Source: Crotalaria pallida (taxonomy: Eukaryota > Streptophyta > Magnoliopsida > Fabales > Fabaceae). Taken from it: a DNA stretch of 64,000 nucleotides. Below, piece after piece: positions 1 to 11,007 of the stretch (the stretch's first letter is position 1; each line of letters begins with the position of its first letter). The stretch lies in contig CM075649.1 of assembly GCA_037953625.1 (NCBI GenBank), positions 121,517,290 to 121,581,289 of the forward strand, written 5' to 3'. The translations under genes and the position numbers were made by a program. The notes below the pieces were generated by a model. The model did no database searches and had not been told where the DNA came from. It saw nothing but the letters and a program-made list of their open reading frames with translations.

Positions 1-360
1 ACAGTTCCCTCCCGTGACTCTTACAACACAAGATTCCAAATTTCATTGCCCCTTTTAATCTTCTAACATTGCTTTCAGACAAAAAAGAGGGTCGTTGCCT
101 TTGCCATGAGAGGGAAAAAGTTGAAAACCATGAACATTATAGAGCTGAAATTCACGTGCACTATGGCTTTTCTTTCTCTTTACGTTTTCTTGACCACCTC
201 CCACATATAATGCTAAATGCTCATTAGAGCTCTTCATTTAAAAATGAATATTGCTAGTGCTCTATCGTTTATGTATTGTGATATAGTAGACAACATGAAA
301 GAGGCAAAATCTGATACACACTAATAATTATGTACAGAAATTCAAAGTTGTCGTATTAGG
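1..360. other. Unassigned AT-rich sequence at left edge
   Basis: No gene or repeat structure is recognised here. A 60-codon minus-strand frame (55-237) has no family match I can name and no splice or promoter context, so it is not called. Confidence 0.4.
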
Positions 361-626
361 TACTACTCGCTAAAACATAGGAACTTTTTGGGAGATTTCA
401 CGTTCATTAAGAAGTGAAATAATTTAGTTAATTGTATTGGAACTGTGAATTTTTGATATGTATTTTCAAAATTACCCCTATTAATATTATTCGGAATCTA
501 AAAAGTGTTAAATAAATAAGGGTGTTTGTGGCAAAAAGTAATTAATGATCATTGAAAATTGGTAAAAAGTTTTATAAATAGGGACAAAATAAAAGAGTCA
601 AAAGCGTTTTGGGACGAAAAGAGTAT
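361..626. mobile_element. Diverged Stowaway-like MITE
   Basis: The interior resembles the better-preserved copy at 12710-12986: both contain AAAAGTGTT, a run close to AAAATTACCCCTATTA, AAAAAGTAATTAA and a TTATAAATA-type end. The TACT-type termini are degraded. It is non-coding. Family membership is inferred from this alignment by eye. Confidence 0.45.
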
Positions 627-678
627 AATGTTTGCTTTTACTAGCTCTTTAGTTAGACAACACGTCTCACCCAATAAA

Positions 679-1187
679 GGCTTATTTATGATTTTGGTCC
701 CAAAAAGTTGAACGTGTTTTGGTTTTAGTCCCTAAAAGTTATTTTGACCGGACTAGTTCTTAATTTTTCAAACATTTTGGTTTTAGTCCCCTCCGTTACA
801 AAAAATCAGTTGTTTTCTGTCATGATTAATGAAAATCCATACTAGCTATCACGAGGTGTGAGGTAGCGTCAAATAATTGATGTAACATGGATTATTTAGG
901 CTTATGAACTCAAAATTTTGCGTACGGGACCATTTTGGGTATTAGACAATTTTGGATCCGTGCATCTGTATCATCTACATTATATCACCTATTTGGCGTT
1001 AGTTCAGACCATATAGACTGCTGATGTGATGTTCCGCTAGCTACACAAACAAATAATGGATTTTTACTAACAGAGGAGACCAAAACCAAAATGTTTGAAA
1101 ATTTAAGGACTAGTCCCGGTCAAAATAATTTCTAAGGACTAAAATCAAAACACGCTGAATTTTCAGGACTAAAAATATAAATAAGCC
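679..1187. mobile_element. Non-autonomous Mutator-like element (MULE-type MITE), copy 1
   Basis: The 509-bp element has long imperfect terminal inverted repeats: GGCTTATTTAT at the left is mirrored by ATAAATAAGCC at the right, continuing through GGTCC / AAAAGTTGAACGTGTTTTG-type blocks. It is flanked by a perfect 9-bp direct repeat CCCAATAAA (670-678 and 1188-1196), the target-site duplication length typical of Mutator elements. There is no coding capacity. A second copy lies at about 23166-23675. Confidence 0.75.
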
Positions 1188-1387
1188 CCCAATAAATATG
1201 TCATTTCACATGTGATGTGATTGGTTGAAAAAATAATATTTAAGTTAAAAATTTAATAAATTAATATTTTTTTAATCAATCATAATAAATGATACACTTT
1301 TTAAAATAACAAATATTTAACTTAGATAGATCACACATGCATACATCATCCACGTGCTAAAACCCTTAAAAAAATGTTTAATTATTA

Positions 1388-1800
1388 TGTTATAAGTTTC
1401 TGAAGTTTGGGGTACTTTTGCCATATATATTTATTTTTTTTAAGGTCTGATTTCCCGAAGTTACTTCTGGGTTTGTCATATACCCCTATTACCAATTCTG
1501 CCCAATTGTCAATTTTGCTGACATGTAACATCGGAATCTTGATCAAACGCAAGATGATAAAAAAAGAAAAAGAAAAGATTGAAGAGAGAGGTCGTCTTCG
1601 CTCATGTGATGTGACATCATGCAACACCACATGACAAACCTCCTGCATCAGACTAGGATTCTGATGTTACATATGAATAAAATTGGTCCGAATTGATAGT
1701 AGGGGTATATGACAAACTCAGAAATAACTTCGGGAGCCAAACATTGAAAAAAGAATAAAAATATCTGGCAAAAGTATCTCAAACTCCAGGACCTGTGACA
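1388..1800. mobile_element. Inverted-repeat (foldback/MULE-like) element
   Basis: The left half, with GAAGTTTGGGGTACTTTTGC and TTTGTCATATACCCCTA, is mirrored by the right half on the other strand over roughly 200 bp. The long arms make short frames appear open on both strands, but these are by-products of the repeat. The flanks share TAATTA (TAATTATTA before, TAATTAAGA after), a possible decayed 9-bp target duplication. Confidence 0.6.
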
Positions 1801-4159
1801 TAATTAAGAAAAAAAATTAATATATGCAAATCACATTTACATGCATTATTGCTCTAAGAAAATTCTGCTACAATGGGTACTTTAAGTTCCGCCATATCGA
1901 ATTAATTTTTCGCTTATTATTTTAATAAGTTATGGTTGTGATTTATTAAAAAAGAAAAAAAAGTTGTGGTTGTGATCACAATTGTAATTATGGTTATGTT
2001 GCATTTAGTATAATTAAGAAAGATAACAATTGTAATCATGATTATGATGATATTGCCTAAAGTCCTAAAGAGAAAATAGATAGTGTATTGATAGTGTATC
2101 ATCAATGCATCATCAATTATTCATGTGTTTGTGATCGTTGATTTTTAAATAAAAATAATACAAATGAATAGTGGATGATGAAAGGATGGTTTAAAAAACT
2201 TTATATAGTCAATGCACAACCATTAATCTTATTTCTAAAACCACAAGATTATAACCACAATTCATTTGCAGACCGCAATTCAAATTACAAGATGTGGGAT
2301 ACCCCATACCCGTGATAAAAAAAGAATTAGTTCTCGATTCTAATTTTTTAATTTGCAGTCCCTATTTTTTTAATTGAATGCAGTCAGAATATTTTTTGAC
2401 ACCTCCAAGTCAGAAATGTACTTTTTTCGAATATCTTTTCATTGAAAAATGTATTTTTAAAACTGAAAAATAAATTTTTTAATTTGGGAATAACGAAAAA
2501 TATTCTGACTAAATCCCATAAAAAAAAAATGGGGGTGAAGAACTAAAAAAAATAAGGATGGAGGATTAGTTCTCATTAAAAAACCGCTCTCAAAGGCATA
2601 TTAGCTTGAGGGGGAAAAACAGAAGTTAAAGCTCTTCGGCTCTCCAATATAGACCTAAATCATTTTCTTTCAGCTTTTTTCTTATTAAAAAATCTCCACA
2701 TATTTCACCCAAAATGTTGATTCTTAAACTGTCTTTAATTCTATTAAATTATTTGCAAACTTATAAATCCTTTGAGATGAAACCTATTCTCATGTTGGTT
2801 GTGGCTATGATTTCATTAATCACAGTTTCCCCAGGTGAATTTTTGTTGACTTTTACTGTGGACATTGACATGTTATATACACCTAAAAACATTAGTAGTT
2901 GTTATGTCAATTTAGAGCTTGGAAGTATTGGAGAGAAAATCGTGTCCAAGCTGGAACTGGCATAGGCTTGATTCTTTGACAACTGTGCGCTCGTGGCACC
3001 ACAGGTAGTATGTTGACCTGTCGGAACCAATTTCATCGTTAGCTGGACCATTTGATCAATAATATTACAACAAAATCACTTGTTAAGATTTCTAAAATTG
3101 AAAAATTAATTATGAAAAGACATTATTTTATGTCAAAAAAATCACATTTTTTTATGAGTTTTTATTGTCTTTAATTTCTTAACAAGTGCATCAAAAACAC
3201 TTGTTAACATTTTTCATATTTATAATTGTTAGGTTGCTGCCATTCCTTCTGATTATTCACGAGTGCACACACTACAAGAATACTACTACTAATTTCGCAC
3301 CTTCAAATTAGTATTTAAACAACTTTTTTCTTCTTTTCTATTCATTCTTACAGTAAAATTTAACTTACTTATTACTATTATATTCTTACTTAGTTGCTGT
3401 TTGAATGAGTTGTTACAATAATTTTTTTTTTAAATGAGAAGTTTTGATAGGGAATAGAGAAAAGAAAATTGTGAGTTACCAAAATTCAAACTCAGTTATT
3501 CATGTTTCATATTTATATATAATGCAATTCTATGGACTAAAGTACTTGTTTAAAACAGCTGCCAGCCTGTCACAATATTGAATAGAATAAGAAAAAATAT
3601 ATGATGTTTCATATTTGTGTTGAGACTAGAAGACGGTCTTCAAATTGATTATCATCCTTGGAATTGAAAGGATATTTAGACGATCTGAATTATGAAGTAA
3701 GCTTCTATTTTTGGATAAGATTTTAAGATTGCCACAGATCCAGAGATCTTCTTTTGCTGCTGGAGAGAAAGAGTATTTTATTTGCGTACTGTATGTTGTA
3801 TTTTATTGTATGTTTATTTCCAATACGAGGATGTTAAAAAGGACGACAATTGGGAAGGGAAAGAACACCATTCATTTATTGGATTCACAGTTCGGCCCCG
3901 CCCCCAAAAGTTTGTAAGTAACATGTTTCTTTTCGGTTCCTAAATAGGAGTATAAGATTTTTTTTTTAGTTTTATTTTGTTTTTATTTATAAAATTTTAT
4001 ATAAATTTTTAGTAATAATTAATATTTTTTCACAAACATCAATATTTATTTAATACGTTAGATTTTCAATAATATTAATATATGTAGTTTTGAAAATATA
4101 TATTAAATATTCTCAATTCCAAAATCATTAACTAAATTAACCAATTTTCTTAATAAATA
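1801..4159. other. AT-rich intergenic stretch
   Basis: No conserved gene is recognised across this 2.3 kb. It is AT-rich with many poly-A/T runs. One weak small-protein candidate at 2777 is listed separately. A short frame at 3711-3917 has no recognisable domain and is not called. Confidence 0.4.
2777..2965 (+). CDS. Possible small secreted-peptide first exon (weak)
   Basis: An ATG at 2777 opens a 62-codon frame whose first 20 residues look like a signal peptide: MKPI, then a hydrophobic LMLVVAMISL core, then a small-residue/Pro-Gly end. The sequence at the end of that segment, CCCCAG followed by GTGAATTT, could be a splice donor, as in plant secreted-peptide genes where the signal peptide sits in exon 1. 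No cysteine pattern or second exon can be identified downstream, and no family is recognised. An upstream in-frame ATG at 2714 is less plausible. It may be a chance frame in AT-rich DNA. Confidence 0.15.
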   Translation: MKPILMLVVAMISLITVSPGEFLLTFTVDIDMLYTPKNISSCYVNLELGSIGEKIVSKLELA

Positions 4160-4189
4160 TTAAATCTACAAAAGGATCTTATATGGAAT

Positions 4190-4290
4190 AACGGGAGTTG
4201 GCTCCGTTGATATTGTGAAACCAACTAAGATCCTAGGAATGAGATCCAGGTTCTAGTAGTCCCGGGTTTGATTACTAAGGCAAAAGACCC
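4190..4290 (+). mobile_element. Possible tRNA-derived SINE head
   Basis: TGGCTCCGTTG (4199-4209) resembles a pol III A box and GGTTTGATTAC (4265-4275) a B box, about 66 bp apart, the spacing expected for a tRNA-derived promoter. The segment abuts the truncated chromovirus at 4293. No poly-A tail or target duplication is visible, so only the 5' promoter part could be present. Confidence 0.3.
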
Positions 4291-4304
4291 CTACTTGAGG
4301 ATTT

Positions 4305-6320
4305 TTGGGGTTAACTGGGTACTACAAGAGATTTGTTAAAGGATATGGTACAATAGCCAAACCTTTGACTGATATGTTGAAAAAGGACAATTTTACTTGG
4401 ACTCCAGAAGCTATGCAATCATTCCAAGTTCTTAAACAAGCCTTGATTCAAGCTCTTGTCCTGGCTCTACCTGATTTTGCTAAGACTTTCTTAGTAGAAG
4501 TAGGTGCTTCTGGTTTTGGCATTGGTGCAGTTTTAATGCAGGACAAACATCCATTAGCATTTAACAGTAGAAGCTTAAACCTCCAACAACAATCCTTATC
4601 TACATATGAGAAAGAATTAATTGCTGTGGTATTTGCTGTGCAGATATGGAGACACTATCTGTTGAATAGACATTTTATCATCAAAACTGATCACAGAAGC
4701 TTAAAATACATCTTAGATCAGAGGCTGTCTACTGCATTCGAACAAAAATGGCTAGTCAAACTCATGGAATTTGATTTCTCCGTTGAGTATAACGAGGGAA
4801 AGGAAAATGTGGCTGCTGATGCTTTATCTAGAATAGAACATACTGAACTCTCTAGTCTATTGGTTCATCAGGTACAATCAGAATTGTTAGACAAAATCAA
4901 AAAACTCCTACACTACTGATCAGCATCTGCAGAAACTAATTGAGGAGTAGAAACGGTCACCTGCTTCTCACAAATTTTATCACTGGTCAGGGTTTGATCT
5001 CAGACGAAAAGGTAGATTAGTGGTAGGCAATGATGTTGTATTGAGGCAAGAGATTCTGCAATGGATGCATACAACAGCTAGTGGTGAACATTCAGGAAAA
5101 TATGCAACACTACATAGACTGAAAGCTGTGGTGTATTGGAAGGGTATGAGCAAGGATGCTCAAGAATTTGTTAAGAAGTGTGCCACTTTCCAGAGTTGTA
5201 AGCATGAAACTTCGGCTAGCCCTGGTTTATTGCAACCCCTTCCCATTCCGGGTCATGTTTGGCAGCATATATATCACAATGGATTTCATTGAAGGGTTAC
5301 CTAATTCTCATGGCAAGCAAGTTATCTTTGTAGTGGTGGACAGGTTGAGTAAAGCAGCACACTTCATGCCCCTCTCTCACTCGTACACTGCTAACACTGT
5401 GGCCCAAACTTTCCTGGACAATGTCTTTAAATTACATGGATTTCCAGAATCGATTACTAGTGATAGGGATCCTGTGTTTGTTAGTAATTTCTGGAAAGAA
5501 CTGATGTCTTATCAAGGGGTGCAATTGAATCTTTCCACTGCCTATCACCCTCAAACAGATGGGCAAACAGAAGTGGTGAATAGGTGTTTAGAAACATATT
5601 TGAGATGCATGAGCAATGATGTTCTTACTAGGTGGGAAGAATGGCCTCCACTGGCTGAATGGTGGTACAATACCACTTAACATACTACTATTCTGGCCAC
5701 ACCTTATGAAATAGTGTATGGCCAACCACCCCTATCTTATCTTCCATATTTGTCAGGGGAATCCAAGATAGAGATGGTTGATCGAATTTTATCAAAGAGG
5801 GAGGAAATGTTGAGAATTCTCAAATTTCATATGCGACGAGCTCAGGACAAAATGAAACAATTGGCATATCAACATAGAAACAAACATAAACTTTGAGGTT
5901 GGAGACTTGGTTTACTTGAAGCTTCACTCTTACAGGCAGTCCTAAGTTGCTAACAGGGTGAATGAGAAGTTGGCTCCTAAGTTCTATGCTCCTTTTCCAG
6001 TTCTCAGCAAAGTTGGTGCAGTAGCATACAAGCTACAATTACCTCTTGGTTCTAAGATTCACAATGTGTTTCATGTTTCTCAACTGAAGAAACACATTGA
6101 TGATTCAACCACTTCATCAGTTTTACCTAATGGATCTCCAGACGTTTCTACTATGAAGGAACCAGAAGCTATATTGGAGAGGACCTTTGTTCCAAGAAGA
6201 GGACAGGCTGCCACTAAGGTTCCAGTCAAGTGGAGAAACCAACAAGTGGAAGATGCTACTTGGGAGTATTACTATGACTTACAGAAGAAGTTTCCTTCAT
6301 CTCAAATTTTTAATCCTTGA
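4305..6320 (+). pseudogene. Broken Gypsy pol: RNase H, integrase, chromodomain
   Basis: 4305-4919 encodes the thumb/connection region (GLTGYYKRFVKGYG) and RNase H, ending in the typical VAADALSR. The first RNase H catalytic Asp (normally T-D-A-S-G) reads V-G-A-S-G, so catalysis would be lost. 5020-5292 holds the integrase zinc region. 5156-5680 and 5714-5896 (one frame, separated by a TAA) hold the integrase core with all three acidic residues visible: MDFIEG, SDRDP and QTDGQTE. 5958-6320 holds HNVFHVSQLK and a chromodomain ending in VKW...DATWEYYYDLQKKFP. At least three frame changes separate these pieces. Clade within chromoviruses is uncertain (Reina-like is possible). Confidence 0.88.
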
Positions 6321-6334
6321 GGACAAGGATTTTG

Positions 6335-6349
6335 TTAAGGGAGGAGAAT
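6335..6349 (+). other. Polypurine tract of the chromovirus
   Basis: AAGGGAGGAGAA lies immediately before the 3' LTR and just after the end of pol. This is the position and composition of the plus-strand primer in Gypsy elements. Confidence 0.65.
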
Positions 6350-6688
6350 TGATATGGGATAATTGTGTAAGAGAAATCAAGGGTAGAATTGAGAAATCAG
6401 CTAGGACCAGGGGTAGAATTGAGAAATCAGCTAGGAAACAGGGTAGTTAGCTCAACTTGGTGGTTAGTTACAGCTGTAGTGTATAACAGCTTCTCCCGCC
6501 AACTGAATTGAGCTATATAGGGTAAATGGGTGTAAGCAACTCATCATCTATGACCATTCTATTGTAATATTCTCTCTCTATAAATTTCTCAATAATATTC
6601 AATTCGAAACTCTTTCTTCTATAGAGTTTCCTGCATTTTTCTTCATTGAATCTTTCGAATTCTTAGCAATTCCTAGCGTTCTCTATCA
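6350..6688 (+). repeat. 3' LTR of the 4293 chromovirus
   Basis: A 339-bp segment begins TGATA and ends TATCA, giving short terminal inverted repeats with the TG...CA signature, directly after the polypurine tract. It contains a TATA-like TATAAATTT near 6577. Two direct copies of a 33-bp GGTAGAATTGAGAAATCAGC-type block (about 6382-6440) are a small internal tandem duplication. No second LTR is in the window. Confidence 0.65.
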
Positions 6689-7187
6689 TTTACATCCCTG
6701 AACAGTCACATCTCTGGCACCTATTTTGGCCATGAGAGAGAAAGAGGGTGGTGGGGAGAGAGTAGAGGTGAGAGAAAAAGAGGTTGGAGGCAGAAGAAGA
6801 AATTATGGATAATTTGGTCACTTCGCAATAAAAATGGGATTTGTGGATAAAACGTGGGATTTATATTCCTGGACTCAACATGGGAGCTTTAGTTAAACTC
6901 TATGAAGATAAAGAGAATGAGACCGTGATATTCAAGAAATCATATAGATATCACTTTTTGCACATATCACTTTTTCTCCCAAGTGTTCAATCATCCTCTA
7001 TTGCTCTCTAAAAATTGTTGATACGCTTTTGTAGGATATGTGAAAAATTGCATATATGCTAGGGTCAACATACTGAAAAAAAAAATATTTCTATGCTATG
7101 GGATTAGCGTATGTTAAAATTTTAAAACTTGTAAGCTACTCTCCTAGTATACGAAGCGTAAAAAATAAATAAATAAAAAATAGATAT
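6689..7187. other. Intergenic, nothing recognised
   Basis: A purine-rich GAGAGAAAGAGG-type stretch (about 6730-6800) is followed by AT-rich DNA. No gene or element boundary was recognised. Confidence 0.4.
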
Positions 7188-7383
7188 TGTTGTGTCTGGG
7201 ATGTCTGACGTGTCCCAATCCAAGTTTCCAAGACGAAGACTAGACTGGCTTTGATGTATGCCGTTGGCAACTAGTCCCCGATGAAGGAACGTAGTAGCCT
7301 AAGTCAGCATTTTAGTGTGTGTTTGTGTGAGATGAGTTAGAAATACCTGAGAAGTCAAGTGGTATATATAGGATTGCTTGGGT
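7188..7383 (-). repeat. Truncated LTR (3' part), minus orientation
   Basis: This matches the corresponding part of 8047-8551 with few differences, up to GGATTGCTTGGG, where the two copies diverge abruptly. On the minus strand it carries the CTATATATACC TATA-like box and the downstream R/U5-like portion ending CCCAGACACAACA. Confidence 0.8.
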
Positions 7384-8046
7384 TGATCTTAGTTATTGCA
7401 TTTGTTTGGGGTGTTTCACTTGATAACTTGATTTTTTTGAGTGCTGCGATTTCTCTATCTTGATTATCAAGACGACGTCGTAACTGGGCTAGGAGGTCAT
7501 CTCGGTTAGTCCTTCTGCTTACAAAGCTAGACGACGCTCGAGTGTCAAGTCTTGAAATTGACCTTGAAAGGCTAGGGCTGCGGCAATCCGACCTGTCTTG
7601 GCTGGGTGGGGGATCTCGGCGATCCGACCTGTCCTGGCTGGGTGGGGGATCTCGTCTTGTTGAAACATTAACCTCCTCCCTTTTGCAAGACCGTTGCGGA
7701 GTTCGATGCTGAGGAGCCTGTGGTTCAAGGCTGGCCTGGCAACCGTTATCTGAAAGGGGTTTGCTTTCTGGGGTAATAGAGGCTTCTTCCCCATCTTGTC
7801 CTATTTGATTCTCATCCAGGTTGACTCGTAAGTCTTGAGGAGGGCTACGGGATCTCCTTGATGGTTGCTCCCGTCTCTTTTCTAGGGCATCTCGGATTTT
7901 AGCATTGGGGAGTTTGCGGACTGACTGCGTCGTGGATCGCGTACGATGCTTTGGACGTGCCTTGCCGCGACAGTAGTTTTCCTGGTGCTTACCATGCTTA
8001 GATCTTGGTGGGAGTAGAAGTTTACCACTCCCACTGTGGTCGCCAA
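7384..8046 (-). pseudogene. Leader and start of gag region of minus-orientation copy
   Basis: On the minus strand, directly after the LTR at 8047, comes TTGGCGACCACAGTGGG, which resembles the primer-binding and leader region of Gypsy elements. A GC-rich, Arg/Pro-rich low-complexity coding-like stretch follows. A 43-bp tandem duplication (ATCCGACCTGTC...GGGTGGGGGATCTCG; about 7576-7661) lies inside it. There is no intact protein; a 91-codon frame at 7519-7794 has no recognisable domain. Confidence 0.45.
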
Positions 8047-8551
8047 TGTTGTGTCTGGGATGTCTGACGTGTCCCAGTCCAGGTTTCCAAGACGAAGACT
8101 AGACTGGTTTTGATGTATGACGTTGGCAACTAGTCCCCGATGAAGGAACGTAGTAGCCTAAGTCAGCATTTTAGTGTGTGTTTGTGTGAGATGAGTTAGA
8201 AATACCTGAGAAGTCAAGTGGTATATATAGGATTGCTTGGGTGACTAGGGTATGCAACTTGGCGAGATCAAGTTTATCGGGTTGTTGGGGATAGCGAGAA
8301 TCTCGGAAGGCGTGGTTATCTCAATCAGCTTATCAGTTGGTATAAGCAATCATGTTGAGAGTCAGAGTGATAACGTGACCTAGTCAACCTGGATAACCTG
8401 GATTGGAATAAAGGCTTGGACAATATGGGCTTGGGCCTTTCTGCTAATCTAGTTGTATCTGGACCTGGCCAACGTGGTTATCTTGTTCGCTTTAGTCAGC
8501 ATGGCCAACTTGGTCAACCTGGTCAACTTGGCTTAGTCATAGTCCACAACA
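8047..8551 (-). repeat. Full-length 505-bp LTR, minus orientation
   Basis: It is bounded by TGTTGTG and CACAACA (plus-strand view) and is the reverse complement of 10503-11007, with the same length of 505 bp. It contains a CAACTTGGTCAACCTGG-type short repeat block near one end. Confidence 0.85.
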
Positions 8552-8679
8552 GTAATGTGATGTTCCATTGTTAGGGATACACCACGATTTATGTTTGGGG
8601 TTGTTGCAGCTGGCGAGAGTGACCCCGGTCCTCCGATCCTACGTATGACCAAGAAGGGCACCCATTCACCAAGACGATC

Positions 8680-9249
8680 ATGGCATTCCCAATTCCACTA
8701 GATTCCAACGGGCCAACCAACGTAGATAAATATGACGGAACGACCGACCCACAAGAACACCTAGATGCTTACATGTCTGCCATGTCGTTTTACGGAGCTT
8801 CTAAACCACTTAAGTGTTTGGCCTTCTCCCTTACTTTGACCAAGGCCGCACTGGGGTGGTTCACCTAGCTAGAACCCAATTCAATTACACGTTGGAAAGA
8901 CTTGTCAAAGAAATTCCTAAGTCACTTCATAACTAGTAAAGCCCAGCCAAGGTCAACCCAACTCCTCTACAATATTAGGCAAAAGGAGGGCGAGTCTCTA
9001 AGAGACTACATGTCAAGGTTCAATGCTGAAGTCATCTCTGTAAGAGACCTGGAACGATCAGCAACCCCACACATCTTCATCAATGGCTTGAAGGATGGAG
9101 ACTTTACAACCTCCTTAGCCAAAAGACCTGTCAAGACGATGGAAGAACTAAAAGAAAGGGCAGAAAAACTTATCAACCTTGAGGAGTACCGAATGATAAA
9201 AAATGAAGTAAACAAGGAAACAACTACGCTGAAATCACATCAAGGTTAA
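8680..9249 (+). pseudogene. Retrotransposon gag (Ty3/Gypsy), one internal stop
   Basis: The frame from the ATG at 8680 shows the plant Gypsy gag signature: MAFPIPL, KYDGTTDPQEHLDAY, then LGWFT, then after a single in-frame TAG (8866-8868; CAG would restore the usual Gln) KKFLSHF, RQKEGESLRDYMSRFN and FINGL. Both halves are in the same frame, so only the stop breaks it. There is no zinc knuckle or pol downstream; instead 1.2 kb of AT-rich DNA leads to a polypurine tract and LTR. It is therefore a non-autonomous or deleted element. Confidence 0.85.
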
Positions 9250-9931
9250 GAATTTCCAACCCGTGGAACGCAACCAAGCTGGAGAAGTACTACAGCTGAT
9301 CTAGCTATCCAAGTTAGCCTAGTTATTTGAGTTTTTGTTCTTTCGCATTGAAATAAGTTGAACAACATGACCAACATTTTGAACTAATATTTATTTTTTC
9401 AAATAAGTAAGCTTTTTCAACTGAACCATCATGTTTATTATTGTTCATTTGTTTGAACTTTCTCCAATAATAAATTGGTCCGTTAATTAAAGCAATAATT
9501 TGTTCTACCATTGCCAACTTAATTCGCTTGTTTACAGTCTATTAAAATAATTTTATATTTGTTCACGGTTTAACTTGGTTAACCCAGTTAACTAAGACAA
9601 CACCATTGAATTTTAAATGTTCGTTTTTATCATTGTACAAAGATAATTAGTCTAATTATCTGGAACAATGTCACCCAAACGCCATCACCCCTCCCTGACT
9701 AGCCACCAGGTTGGTCATGATACGAAATTAACGAGTCTTAAACTAAGATCTTAACTTTGAAGGCATGTACATTACGCAACCCCTATTTCTCTAACAATCT
9801 TGGGGATGGCGGATACCGAGTTCCATTCCAGGCTAGGAATTGCCGACACTCGTGTTGCTATATTAAAAAAAAATATATGATGACATCTTGCCCATCTTGG
9901 CTAAGCTGATCACCCAAGACACAGATGAAGA

Positions 9932-9963
<32 letters not shown>

Positions 9964-10502
9964 GAAGGAGGAGAAGAAATAGATACTATGAAGAGCAAGA
10001 ATATGGGCATAGAGAAATACAATATTGATTTTAAGTCTTGGAAGAAGGAAAAAGAAAACGTAAAGATTTCATTTTCACCAAGTCCTATACAAAGTTTAAG
10101 CCAAAGCATCCAAGACATCCTAGACATCCCGGATAAAATAATAATTTTAATACTATGGTTGGCACAAACTTTGGCCATCATGGACAGCTTGGAAGTCCTA
10201 GACATCATGGGTCCATGAATTTATTAAACTTTTCTCAAATAAAATTACCTTGGACATCCAAGCAAATATGGTCACCTTGAAATAACAAGAGTGTGGGTCG
10301 CCTCGCCCAGCATGGAAGCTTCGACCAACCCGGTCTGATCATCCTTCATCTAAGAAGCGTGGAGTCCGTCCACCACATCCCGTTTACCTTGGTAAAGGCG
10401 ATCACCAACGGCAAAATAAAATTCTATTCACCTTGGTTGGCCCGTCATCCACCTACTGCACCCACCGCCTTGTCGATGACATGACACTGGCTCGGGGGCA
10501 AC
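9250..10502 (+). other. Non-coding internal region ending in a polypurine tract
   Basis: This is AT-rich DNA with scattered TTGGTCAACC-like blocks and an AAG microsatellite (about 9942-9963). There is no pol similarity. It ends with CTCGGGGGCAAC (10493-10502), a Gypsy-type polypurine tract touching the LTR at 10503. That fits the plus orientation of the gag. Confidence 0.5.
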
Positions 10503-11007
10503 TGTTGTGAACTATGACTAAGCCAAGTTGACCAGGTTGACCAAGTTGGCCATGCTGACTGAAGCGAACAAGATAACCACGTTGGCCAGGTCCAGGTACA
10601 ACTAGATAAGCAGAAGGGCCCAAGCCTATATTGTCCAAGCCTTTATTCCAATCCAGGTTATCCAGGTTGACTAGGTCACGTTATCACTCTGACTCTCAAC
10701 ATGATTGCTTATACCAACTGATAAGCTGATTGAGATAACCACGCCTTCCGAGATTCTCGCTATCCCCAACAACCCGATAAACTTGATCTCGCCAAGTTGC
10801 ATACCCTAGTCACCCAAGCAATCCTATATATACCACTTGACTTCTCAGGTATTTCTAACTCATCTCACACAAACACACACTAAAATGCTGACTTAGGCTA
10901 CTACGTTTCTTCATCGGGGACTAGTTGCCAACGTCATACATCAAAACCAGTCTAGTCTTCGTCTTGGAAACTTGGACTGGGACACGTCAGACATCCCAGA
11001 CACAACA
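10503..11007 (+). repeat. Full-length 505-bp LTR, plus orientation (3' LTR)
   Basis: It starts TGTTGTGAACTATG right after the polypurine tract and ends CCCAGACACAACA. The TATA-like CCTATATATACC lies in the 3' half, followed by the presumed R/U5. It is the reverse complement of 8047-8551. Confidence 0.85.

Larger units (their letters stand above)
4293..6688 (+). mobile_element. 5'-truncated chromovirus (Ty3/Gypsy) remnant
   Basis: Order on the plus strand: end of reverse transcriptase, RNase H, integrase, chromodomain, polypurine tract, 3' LTR. This is the Ty3/Gypsy pol order with a C-terminal chromodomain. The 5' LTR, gag, protease and most of the reverse transcriptase are missing. The reading frame is broken by several frameshifts and stops, so it is an old inactive copy. 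Confidence 0.9.
7188..11007. mobile_element. Composite Gypsy-type retroelement with LTRs in opposite orientations
   Basis: Three copies of one LTR family occur: a truncated copy 7188-7383 and a full 505-bp copy 8047-8551, both in minus orientation, and a full 505-bp copy 10503-11007 in plus orientation. A plus-strand gag lies between the last two. The outer flanks are GATAT (7183-7187) and GATAC (11008-11012), a 4/5 match that suggests a single insertion. The outermost arms form a roughly 195-bp inverted repeat beginning TGTTGTGTCTGGG. Origin by rearrangement or self-integration before insertion is an inference. Confidence 0.65.

Noticed and set aside
4190..4290. Intact tRNA gene
   Set aside because: A- and B-box-like motifs are present, but no complete cloverleaf with acceptor stem can be formed by eye.
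10503..11007. Solo LTR
   Set aside because: Its left side is a polypurine tract and gag-bearing internal region, not a target duplication.
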